From the NCBI GenBank assembly GCA_002059205.1, contig MVCQ01000122.1, positions 1 to 5,548 on the forward strand: a stretch of 5,548 nt of DNA, in the 5' to 3' direction. Origin of the DNA: Candidatus Latescibacteria bacterium 4484_107. GTDB lineage: Bacteria > Latescibacterota > 4484-107. Positions within the stretch are counted from its first letter, which is position 1; the number at the start of each line of letters is the position of its first letter. The notes below the pieces were generated by a model that was given only the letters and a program-made list of their open reading frames with translations, was not told where the DNA came from and searched no databases. The position numbers and the translations under genes were made by a program. Shown piece by piece: positions 1-5,313 of the stretch.

Positions 1-612
1 CCGATCCGCCTTCTGAACCACCGCGCCCTCCAGCGCATGATCTATCTTGCGGGCAGCAAAACGCCGCTGAGGCGCGGACAGAAAGCCGGTCCACGGATCC
101 CTGAAATCCGCGACCCACGGTTTCCCCGTGATCATGTGGAGCATCATCCCGATCAAACTGACCGTGTACGGCGGCGAGGAAGTGAAGATCACGTCCACCC
201 GATTTCGCCGAATAATCTCCAGCCCCCGCTCAACTCCGAAGGGCAGCCAGCCGATCCGCGCGTCCGGGATAAAGCAATTGGCGCGCACCCAAGATGCCGT
301 GCGTTCCCCTAATCCCCGACGCATCCCCTTTTCCAGCGTGGCGATGTCTATGGCTTCTTCGCTTCCCCGTCCGGTAATGCGCCGGTACAGATGGTAAGGT
401 TCCAGAATAAAACTCCGGTAGATCCGGGTCGTGGAAGGAATTTCCGAGAAAAGACTTTCGTCCCTTGCCGGGAAATCAGCGTCCTTGGTGACCGTCAGCA
501 CGATGGGCCGATACCCGAATTCCGGGAGGTATTTGACGAACTTGAGTATTCGTTGTCCGCCGGGACCTCCGGAAGGAGGGAAGTAGTACGCGATGAGGAG
601 AACTGTTTTCAT
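1..612 (-). CDS. Glycosyltransferase, GT4-like N-terminal part (3' end outside window)
   Basis: Probable sugar transferase acting on a cell-surface glycan or lipid-linked acceptor at the cytoplasmic side of the membrane; donor and acceptor cannot be read from the sequence. Only the first 204 residues are present. They form the acceptor-side Rossmann domain of family-4-like enzymes: a first strand and glycine-rich loop (MKTVLLIAYYFPPSGGPGGQ, residues 1-20), then RILKFVKYLPEFGY and a second strand PIVLTVTKD ending near residue 44. SSPP lies at 145-148 after a DVIFT strand, and the characteristic DFRDPW at 169-174. The donor-binding C-terminal domain with its E-x7-E region lies beyond the left edge. 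The ATG at 612 is preceded by a weak GCAGG six bases away. The gap to the CPBP gene is only 38 bases, so the two may be co-transcribed. The family call is firm; the specific substrate is unknown. Confidence 0.88.
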   Translation of the reverse strand, partial: MKTVLLIAYYFPPSGGPGGQRILKFVKYLPEFGYRPIVLTVTKDADFPARDESLFSEIPSTTRIYRSFILEPYHLYRRITGRGSEEAIDIATLEKGMRRGLGERTASWVRANCFIPDARIGWLPFGVERGLEIIRRNRVDVIFTSSPPYTVSLIGMMLHMITGKPWVADFRDPWTGFLSAPQRRFAARKIDHALEGAVVQKADR

Positions 613-650
613 AAAACCTGCTTGCGAGCTGCAAGGTGGATCACATCAAC

Positions 651-1328
651 TTAGTGTTGAGCAACATGCTTGAGGATTAAAGCACCCACAAGATTTGAGA
701 GCGTATGTGCTACAAAACACGGATAAATATTTCCGCTGTAAAAGAAAGCCATGCCAAAGATCAGGCCAAAGATAAAGACCTGGAGTGCCATAAGAGGTCT
801 ATCTATATGAGCGAAAATGAAGAAACCGGACGAAACGAAGATCGCGATTACAGGATTCCAACTGAGCATTAACCGGGAGAGCAGAAAACCTCGATACGTG
901 ATTTCTTCAGGAAGCGCCACATATAGGAATTGTGTATGGAGGTACTTGTATATAAAACTGGGGGTAATTATGGAATGGGGCATGGTATTCCCCACATAAT
1001 AGAGCGAATCACCCTCTATGCGAAGGTGCCCCAATTTCTTCCAAAACTTAGCCAGACCATAAATTACAAGAACGGTTGAAACAGACGCCAGAACAGTAAC
1101 AAGCCATGTTTTTCCCAAGTTCTGAACGCTCAATCCAAGCGTGAACGGAGAACTTTTTTCCACCATACATACTACGATCAACACCGAGACCCAAGGCATA
1201 AGACGTGTTATCAGACGAGATGGAGCCCGAAACCAACTCAGCCGTTTGCACAGATAAGGACGCAAAAATCGTATCCAAAATATGATCCAGCCACATGTTA
1301 TCAGTGCATAAAGGCTAAATTTTTCCAC
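651..1328 (-). CDS. CPBP-family (Abi-like) intramembrane metalloprotease
   Basis: Multi-pass membrane protein of the CPBP/Abi group, relatives of the eukaryotic CAAX prenyl protease Rce1; bacterial members are implicated in peptide processing, bacteriocin self-immunity or protein maturation. The family's conserved motifs are all present. Numbered from the GTG start (225 residues), EEITYRG gives E141, E142 and R146; FIFAH gives F170 and H174; HTLSN gives H208 and N212. Several hydrophobic segments are visible, including residues about 4-20 and 42-55, the region around the EExxxR motif, and the C-terminal third. The reading frame is open upstream to a TTG at 1355, but no ATG lies near the N-terminus. 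The GTG at 1328 is preferred because GAGAGAGG lies five bases before it and the first membrane segment follows directly. The gene is visibly AT-richer than its neighbours, suggesting separate ancestry. Its substrate is unknown. Confidence 0.87.
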   Translation of the reverse strand: MEKFSLYALITCGWIIFWIRFLRPYLCKRLSWFRAPSRLITRLMPWVSVLIVVCMVEKSSPFTLGLSVQNLGKTWLVTVLASVSTVLVIYGLAKFWKKLGHLRIEGDSLYYVGNTMPHSIITPSFIYKYLHTQFLYVALPEEITYRGFLLSRLMLSWNPVIAIFVSSGFFIFAHIDRPLMALQVFIFGLIFGMAFFYSGNIYPCFVAHTLSNLVGALILKHVAQH

Positions 1329-1333
1329 GTCAA

Positions 1334-1341
1334 CCTCTCTC
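1334..1341 (-). promoter_or_regulatory. Ribosome binding site deciding the GTG start of the CPBP gene
   Basis: On the minus strand this reads GAGAGAGG, five bases before the GTG at 1328. It supports GTG over the upstream in-frame TTG at 1355, which falls inside a palindromic repeat and has no comparable purine tract. Confidence 0.6.
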
Positions 1342-1346
1342 AACCC

Positions 1347-1415
1347 AATGAACAATGCCCTTCCCTGAATTTGGGCGATGGGGCTTGGTATTGTTCATTA
1401 CTCATTATTCATTGC
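1347..1415. repeat. Palindromic intergenic repeat, ATTCATT type
   Basis: A left arm AATGAACAATGCC (1347-1359) faces a right arm GGTATTGTTCATT (1387-1399). The arms are complementary at 12 of 13 positions, and the exception is a possible G-U pair in RNA. The right side continues with further degenerate ATTCATT-like units (ACTCATTATTCATT) to 1414. The element fills most of the gap between the DUF362 and CPBP genes and has no T-run on the transcribed side, so it is not a standard intrinsic terminator, although a transcribed hairpin is possible. Confidence 0.7.
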
Positions 1416-2303
1416 CTAACGCCTCACCCATCCCAACACCCGACTCCCCCAAAGCGCCCACTGTCCGCGCCGACTTCGCTTGCGGTTATAGGTCCTTGCG
1501 ACTTCGGAGAGGGAAGGGCCGAGGAGTTCGATGGCTCGCGGGCCAAAAAATTCCGTGCCTCTACGCAGGTGTTCTACCTCCTCCGGATCAACCCCCATAC
1601 AGCGGCATCCAATCTGATCCACGGAGAGCGCGTCTTCCCCGGCCAGGACGATGTCGGAGGGCACGGGAAAGGAATCCACCTCATCCCGCTCGTTTCCCAC
1701 GATCCCATCAATGACCGCAAAATCCGGATAGATCACCTGAGCGATGTCCAGAATGCCCCTGTTGATGTGAGGATGCACCCGGAGTTTTTCACTGCGCGGC
1801 ACGCAGCCGAACATATTCTTCAGAGAAAGCGTGACCTGAGCGAGGGAATGAATCTTCAATTTGGCCGCGCTGATGAGGTAATCCACATCGAAAACGGTGC
1901 GTGCAAATGGCAATTCCGTAAAATGCAGCGGAGCGGGGATCGGTTTTCGCACCACCTGCACTTCGTCAAAATTCACCAGCTTTGCATCGAAGCGACGGGC
2001 CAGGTCCACGTATCCGTTTTGCTCGAACGCGGTCCAGGTATTGGCTCCGCCGCTGCCCTCACCGATGAGGATCCGGCATCCGTCCAATCGCTCCAAAATC
2101 GCCCGGCACACGCCCACGTCGGTGGTGATCCCACTCTCCGCCGAAGACAGAGTTGTCAAATTGGGCTTAAGCAGGACGACCTTCCCGGTCACCCGAAAGT
2201 TCCGCCGATCCAGCAACCGGGCCGTGGTTTCGTAAGCCTCCTCGCCTCGTGCGATGCCGACACGCGTCTTCAAAGGATTCTTTGCTGTCATCAGATCCGC
2301 CAC
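1416..2303 (-). CDS. DUF362 domain protein
   Basis: A 295-residue DUF362 protein. The family's biochemical role is not settled; some members are fused to ferredoxin-like Fe-S domains, but none is seen here. Family landmarks run in order: VVLLKPNL (42-49), ITTDVGVCRAILE (59-71), ILIGEGSG (78-85), AFEQNGYVDLA (92-102), the signature block DYLISAAKLKIHSLAQVTLS followed by LKNMFG (141-166), HPHINRGILDI (177-187), and VIDGIVGNE (197-205). The last 25 residues are rich in arginine and lysine and may be a lineage-specific tail. The GTG at 2303 overlaps the end of the upstream PP-loop gene by 13 bases and has GAGGA seven bases before it. An ATG at 2291, sharing one base with that gene's TGA, is the alternative and would shorten the protein by four residues. 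Either way the arrangement implies translational coupling. The family is confident; the function is unknown. Confidence 0.88.
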   Translation of the reverse strand: MADLMTAKNPLKTRVGIARGEEAYETTARLLDRRNFRVTGKVVLLKPNLTTLSSAESGITTDVGVCRAILERLDGCRILIGEGSGGANTWTAFEQNGYVDLARRFDAKLVNFDEVQVVRKPIPAPLHFTELPFARTVFDVDYLISAAKLKIHSLAQVTLSLKNMFGCVPRSEKLRVHPHINRGILDIAQVIYPDFAVIDGIVGNERDEVDSFPVPSDIVLAGEDALSVDQIGCRCMGVDPEEVEHLRRGTEFFGPRAIELLGPSLSEVARTYNRKRSRRGQWALWGSRVLGWVRR

Positions 2304-3352
2304 GGGGCTATCCTCGCGTCGTCCGCTGGGGATACCTCAACCATGCGCTCCCGTTCTTCATACGTATAGCGCACCTCCACGGACGCTTCTCTTTTCGCAT
2401 CGCTGTACCGGGCCACCAACGCCGCAACCTTCCGAATCGTCTCCGAAGACAAGGTTCCCTCCGCAAGCGCAATCGGTCCGGGAGCGCCCACGACTTGGAA
2501 CATCCATCGGCCTTCCGCATACCGCTCCAAAAAATCGTTCTCGGCTTCCCAGCGTCCCACGATCACCTTCACAGAGTCGGAAAGCCGAAAATGCCGGCCC
2601 ACTTTCGAGAGGATCAGATCCTCCTTCGAGAGGCTGCCCGTATGCGAAAGCACATCTTTTATCCGTCGGGCGAGCGTTTTGTCCGTGAGGAAGCATCCCC
2701 CGGCCGGCTGCGGATAGTCCGTGATCCCCCACTGTCGGGCCAACTCGATCTGAGGCTTGCGAGATCGGCCGGACAGATCCAAAAGACGCGCTCGATCCAC
2801 CCAGCCTTCCTGCTCCGGTACGGTGGGCGATAACAGCTTAGCGGAAAGCGGCCGCAGCAAGAGCCCCTCCAGCCCGCTCTCCCGCTCCACTTTGCGCAAG
2901 GTATCCCGGCGCTGGGTCATCGGACGCTGGCCCAAAACCTCTCCGGTGAAGACGAATTGCGCGCCGAGGGTCTCCATGCGTGCTTTCGCCTTGCGCAGCA
3001 TGGTGATCCGGCAATCCAGACACGGGTTGATTCCGGAACCATACCCGAACCGGGGATGGCGGATCATCTCCAGAAAATCCTCCGACACGTCCATCGTGGT
3101 CAGGCCGATCCACAATTTCGCGGCCATATTGGACACGGATGCACACGGATGCTCACGGATTTTTTCGTTCGCTTTATCCGGGTTCGTCGGGTTCCTTTCT
3201 GATTCCTTCCTTCCGGCCTCGTCCGCACTCGAAGGGCTCTCGAACGTCGTATAGACGTGGAGCGCGTCTACCTCGATGCCCTGGTCGCGGATCATCCGGA
3301 CCGCCAAAATGCTGTCCAATCCGCCGGAAAACAGTCCGATGGCCTTTATCAT
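2291..3352 (-). CDS. PP-loop ThiI-like tRNA-thiolation-type protein with C-terminal NFACT-R-like region
   Basis: A 353-residue protein of the ThiI/MnmA-like PP-loop ATPase group, often annotated as a tRNA thiouridine synthase or 'tRNA (5-methylaminomethyl-2-thiouridylate)-methyltransferase'. By family it probably adenylates a uridine in tRNA for sulfur insertion, but this has not been shown for it. The ATP-binding loop SGGLDS is at residues 9-14. It is followed by NPCLDCR (109-115, with C111 and C114), TGEVLGQRPMTQRRD (136-150), LLRPLSAKLL (165-174), DLSGRSRKPQ (192-201) and PAGGCFLTD (216-224, with C220). Residues about 240-345 match the C-terminal RNA-binding-like region (DUF814/NFACT-R type) expected in this subfamily. 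The ATG at 3352 has GAGG five bases upstream. Residues 53-74 are encoded by a palindromic repeat (3131-3195) related to one upstream of nadA, and replace what should be a short variable loop. The frame stays open, so the gene may still work. Confidence 0.87.
   Translation of the reverse strand: MIKAIGLFSGGLDSILAVRMIRDQGIEVDALHVYTTFESPSSADEAGRKESERNPTNPDKANEKIREHPCASVSNMAAKLWIGLTTMDVSEDFLEMIRHPRFGYGSGINPCLDCRITMLRKAKARMETLGAQFVFTGEVLGQRPMTQRRDTLRKVERESGLEGLLLRPLSAKLLSPTVPEQEGWVDRARLLDLSGRSRKPQIELARQWGITDYPQPAGGCFLTDKTLARRIKDVLSHTGSLSKEDLILSKVGRHFRLSDSVKVIVGRWEAENDFLERYAEGRWMFQVVGAPGPIALAEGTLSSETIRKVAALVARYSDAKREASVEVRYTYEERERMVEVSPADDARIAPWRI
2311..2315 (-). promoter_or_regulatory. Ribosome binding site for the DUF362 GTG start
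   Basis: GAGGA on the minus strand, inside the last codons of the PP-loop gene and seven bases before the GTG at 2303. It favours this start over the ATG at 2291, which shares a base with the upstream stop codon and has only a weak GGCGGA tract. Confidence 0.5.
3131..3195 (-). repeat. Palindromic element inserted in the PP-loop coding sequence (copy 1)
   Basis: About 65 bases with two perfect 10-base direct units ACACGGATGC (3133-3142 and 3143-3152), a third degenerate unit, a run of six T on the plus strand, and a partly complementary right arm (3178-3195). It is a relative of the element at 4358-4426. Both contain TATCCG-GTTCGTC (3175-3188 here; one mismatch in 14), a T-run, GATGC-CACG and a GGA-ACGGAT end, in the same order and orientation. 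The minus-strand reading frame passes through without a stop and specifies residues 53-74, a charged and proline-containing stretch. Exact insertion borders and any target-site duplication cannot be fixed without an uninterrupted homologue. Confidence 0.75.
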
Positions 3353-3448
3353 AATAACCTCAACTCAGCTATCAGCAGTCAGCAGTCAGCCCCCACCCGC
3401 CTTGGGGTGGTGAGGTGGGGTGTCTGACCGCTGATAGCTAATTGCTAT
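3353..3448. repeat. Palindromic intergenic repeat, AGCTATCAGC type
   Basis: Nearly the whole gap between nadA and the PP-loop gene is one nested palindrome. Outer arms 3367-3382 (AGCTATCAGCAGTCAG) and 3424-3439 are complementary at 15 of 16 positions. An inner pair CCCCACC (3391-3397) and GGTGGGG (3414-3420) is perfect. The left side carries two tandem AGTCAGC heptamers (3377-3383 and 3384-3390). Heptamer repeats of the GCTGATA type are known from several bacterial groups, notably cyanobacteria. A transcript would form a strong hairpin, but no U-tract follows it in the direction of the genes, so termination is not clearly indicated. The PP-loop gene's GAGG (3358-3361) lies just outside the outer arm. 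Confidence 0.8.
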
Positions 3449-4342
3449 TCACAACGCCAACATCCGCTCTATCGGTCGCCTCGCCCGCTCCGCAAGCTCC
3501 TCCGGGATCCGGACCTCATAGACCCGATCCTCCAGCGACCAGAGGATCTTCTCCAGCGTGTTCAGTTTCATATTCACGCAATCGGCCAAGGGGGACGCGG
3601 GATAAAAGGTCTTGCCCGGATTATCCTTCCTCAGCCGATGAAGCATCCCGATTTCCGTGCCCACGATCATCTCCCGGGCCGCGCTCTCCGCCGCATATCG
3701 GCCCATGCCTCCGGTGCTGAATACCTCGTCGGCCAGCGCAATCACGTCCGCCGTGCACTCCGGATGCACCATCACCACCGCATCGGGATGCGCCGCCTTC
3801 GCCTTGTAAATATCCTCCGATAGAATCCGGTGATGCGTGGGGCAATAGCCCTCCCAGAGCATAAGCTCCCGCCCGCTCTGTTTGGCCGTCCAATCCCCGA
3901 GACTCTTATCCGGAATAAAAAGAATCGGACGATCTTCGGGGATGGATTGCACCACCTTCACCGAATTGGCCGAAGTGCAGCACAGGTCGCTTTCCGCCTT
4001 GATCTCTACAGTGGAGTTCACGTAGCAGACCACCGCCGCATCCGGATGCCGCCGTTTCCACTCCCGAAGCTGGCGCACGGTGATCATGTCCGCCATCAGA
4101 CATCCCGCATTGCGATGCGGCTCCAGGACCAGCTTGTCCGGACAGATCAGCGCGGCTGTCTCCGCCATAAAGTGCACGCCGCAAAAGACGATCACCTCCG
4201 CGTCCGTCCCGGAGGCCTGAATGGACAATCCGAGCGAATCGCCCGTGTAATCCGCCACATCCTGCACCTCCGGGAGCTGATAGTTATGAGCCAATATGAT
4301 CGCATTTTGCTCCCGTTTCAAATGCTCGATTTTTTCAATCAT
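3449..4342 (-). CDS. nadA: Quinolinate synthase (NadA)
   Basis: Cytoplasmic [4Fe-4S] enzyme that condenses iminoaspartate with dihydroxyacetone phosphate to give quinolinate in de novo NAD synthesis. The 297-residue length is typical of the compact, Thermotoga-like form. Three cluster cysteines are visible in their usual settings: C81 in NAGCLMAD, C167 in GYCPTHH and C255 in ADCVNMK. Active-site segments include LAHNYQ (17-22), GDSLGLS (34-40), CGVHFMAETA (54-63), YVNSTVEIKAESDLCCTSAN (107-126), PDKSLG (144-149), HPEC (193-196) and STGGM (209-213). The ATG at 4342 has GAGGA seven bases upstream. nadB and nadC, the usual pathway partners, are not in the window, so nadA sits apart from them between transporter and RNA-modification genes. 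No NiaR, NrtR or NadQ site was recognised upstream. Confidence 0.97.
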   Translation of the reverse strand: MIEKIEHLKREQNAIILAHNYQLPEVQDVADYTGDSLGLSIQASGTDAEVIVFCGVHFMAETAALICPDKLVLEPHRNAGCLMADMITVRQLREWKRRHPDAAVVCYVNSTVEIKAESDLCCTSANSVKVVQSIPEDRPILFIPDKSLGDWTAKQSGRELMLWEGYCPTHHRILSEDIYKAKAAHPDAVVMVHPECTADVIALADEVFSTGGMGRYAAESAAREMIVGTEIGMLHRLRKDNPGKTFYPASPLADCVNMKLNTLEKILWSLEDRVYEVRIPEELAERARRPIERMLAL

Positions 4343-4349
4343 CGCCGCT

Positions 4350-4354
4350 TCCTC
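4350..4354 (-). promoter_or_regulatory. nadA: Ribosome binding site of nadA abutting a repeat
   Basis: GAGGA on the minus strand, seven bases before the nadA ATG. It begins only three bases from the end of the palindromic element at 4358-4426, so any hairpin formed by that element in the transcript would sit next to the ribosome landing site. Confidence 0.6.
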
Positions 4355-4357
4355 ATC

Positions 4358-4426
4358 GGATACGGATCAACAGAGATGCACACGTTTTTTTCTTGTATCC
4401 GTGTTCGTCCGCGTTGATCCGCGTCC
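4358..4426. repeat. Palindromic intergenic element, ATCCGTGTTC type (copy 2)
   Basis: Two 27-base arms (4358-4384 and 4400-4426) match as inverted repeats at 20 of 27 positions, with ends GGATACGGATC and GATCCGCGTCC. They enclose a 15-base loop that starts with a T-run on the plus strand. Most mismatches are transitions, as expected if a hairpin is tolerated with G-U pairs. It occupies most of the 103-base gap between livF and nadA. A diverged relative in the same orientation lies inside the PP-loop gene at 3131-3195. Sequences of this ATCCGTGTTC type are recalled from intergenic regions of several bacterial phyla; that is memory, not a search result. Confidence 0.8.
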
Positions 4427-4445
4427 CATTTATCCGTTCGACACG

Positions 4446-5177
4446 CTATTCCAGAAATCCCTTTTTCCCCTTGCCGAGATACGCCCGCTGCACCTCCCGG
4501 TTGCCCAACAACTCCTCCGAGCTTCCCTCGAGAATCACCTTCCCGGTCTCCAGCACATAGCCCCGATCCGCCACCTTCAACGCCAGCCGGGCATTCTGCT
4601 CCACCAACAAAATTGTCATCCCCTGGCGTCTCAGGCCCTCTATGGCCGTGAAAATATCGGAGGTGACGATGGGAGCAAGCCCGAGAGACGGTTCGTCCAA
4701 CAGCAGCAACCTGGGACTGGCCATCATCGCCCGCCCGATCGCCAGCATCTGCTGCTCACCGCCGCTCAACGTGCCCGCAAGCTGCGCCGTCCGCTCTTTC
4801 AGCACCGGGAACAGTTCCAGGATCGGACGCATCTCCTCCGACATCCGCCTGCGCACCTTCCGATAGCGCAGGTACGCGCCGAGACGCAGATTGTCCATCA
4901 CCGTAAGCGGTCCGAAAAGTTGACGCCCCTCCGGCACGTGCGAGATCCCGAGTCGCACAATCTGATCCGGAGACAAACCGAGCATCTCACGGTCGTCGAA
5001 CTGGACCGCGCCCTCCGTGTGTTCCATAAGCCCCGAAATCGAGCGGAGAATCGTCGTCTTACCCGCGCCATTGGCGCCAATCAGACACACGATCTCTCCG
5101 GTCAAAACGTGCAGCGACACCCCTTTTAGAGCTTGCACTTGGTCGTAATACGCATGTACATTTCTCAGTCTGAGCAT
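4446..5177 (-). CDS. livF: Branched-chain amino acid ABC transporter ATP-binding protein LivF
   Basis: One of the two cytoplasmic ATPases (with LivG) that power the LivHM permease, importing leucine, isoleucine, valine or related substrates delivered by a periplasmic binding protein. The 243-residue length is typical. Walker A GANGAGKT is at 34-41, the Q-loop region EGRQLF at 83-88, ABC signature LSGGEQQ at 137-143, Walker B LLLLDEP at 157-163, and the D-loop SLGLAP at 164-169. The switch position reads LLVEQNA (190-196), with glutamine instead of histidine, which is usual for LivF and separates it from LivG. The ATG at 5177 is preceded by GAGAGGGG. The gap to livG is 136 bases, long for a pair that normally abuts or overlaps, because a repeat lies between them. 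The actual substrate (amino acids, amides or urea-like compounds) cannot be told from the ATPase alone. Confidence 0.95.
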   Translation of the reverse strand: MLRLRNVHAYYDQVQALKGVSLHVLTGEIVCLIGANGAGKTTILRSISGLMEHTEGAVQFDDREMLGLSPDQIVRLGISHVPEGRQLFGPLTVMDNLRLGAYLRYRKVRRRMSEEMRPILELFPVLKERTAQLAGTLSGGEQQMLAIGRAMMASPRLLLLDEPSLGLAPIVTSDIFTAIEGLRRQGMTILLVEQNARLALKVADRGYVLETGKVILEGSSEELLGNREVQRAYLGKGKKGFLE

Positions 5178-5201
5178 TTCCCCTCTCTTCCCTTCCTCCC
5201 C

Positions 5202-5298
5202 ATTGCCAAAATTTCAAAAATTGCCAAGATTTCAAAAATTAGCCCCATCCACCTTACTTCAGGCAATCTTTGAACTCTTTGAAATCTTTGAAATCCAA
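5202..5298. repeat. Palindromic intergenic repeat, TTTGAAATC type
   Basis: Two 18-base tandem units starting ATTGCCAA (5202-5219 and 5220-5237) differ at one position. The right half carries repeated CTTTGAA-like units (about 5267-5295). AAGATTTCAAA (5226-5236) is perfectly complementary to TTTGAAATCTT (5278-5288), with an unpaired centre of about 40 bases. It fills the gap between livG and livF. The AT-rich composition contrasts with the surrounding coding sequence. Confidence 0.75.
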
Positions 5299-5313
5299 GC
5301 AATTTCTTGTCCC

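Noticed and set aside
1371..2369. Long plus-strand open frame of 332 codons
   Set aside because: It lies opposite the DUF362 gene, shows no family motifs, and is rich in histidine, arginine and proline as expected from the antisense of a GC-rich gene.
2249..2833. Plus-strand open frame of 194 codons
   Set aside because: It is antisense to the PP-loop gene, has low-complexity arginine-rich content and no recognisable domain.
3131..3162. CRISPR-like array from the repeated ACACGGATGC units
   Set aside because: The units are 10 bases long and directly adjacent, with no spacers and no cas genes; they are part of a palindromic element.
2291..3352. PP-loop gene as a pseudogene because of the inserted repeat
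   Set aside because: The frame is uninterrupted, and all nucleotide-binding and cysteine motifs on both sides are intact, so disruption is not shown.
3367..3439. Riboswitch between nadA and the PP-loop gene
   Set aside because: The structure is a simple nested palindrome made of short repeats, with no recognisable aptamer core.
4381..4392. Intrinsic terminator from the T-run at 4385-4391
   Set aside because: The run is in the hairpin loop rather than after the stem, and it reads as A on the transcribed strand, so it does not fit an intrinsic terminator for the minus-strand genes.
4296..5129. Plus-strand open frame of 277 codons
   Set aside because: It is the antisense shadow of livF and the livF-nadA gap, where every ABC motif is on the minus strand.
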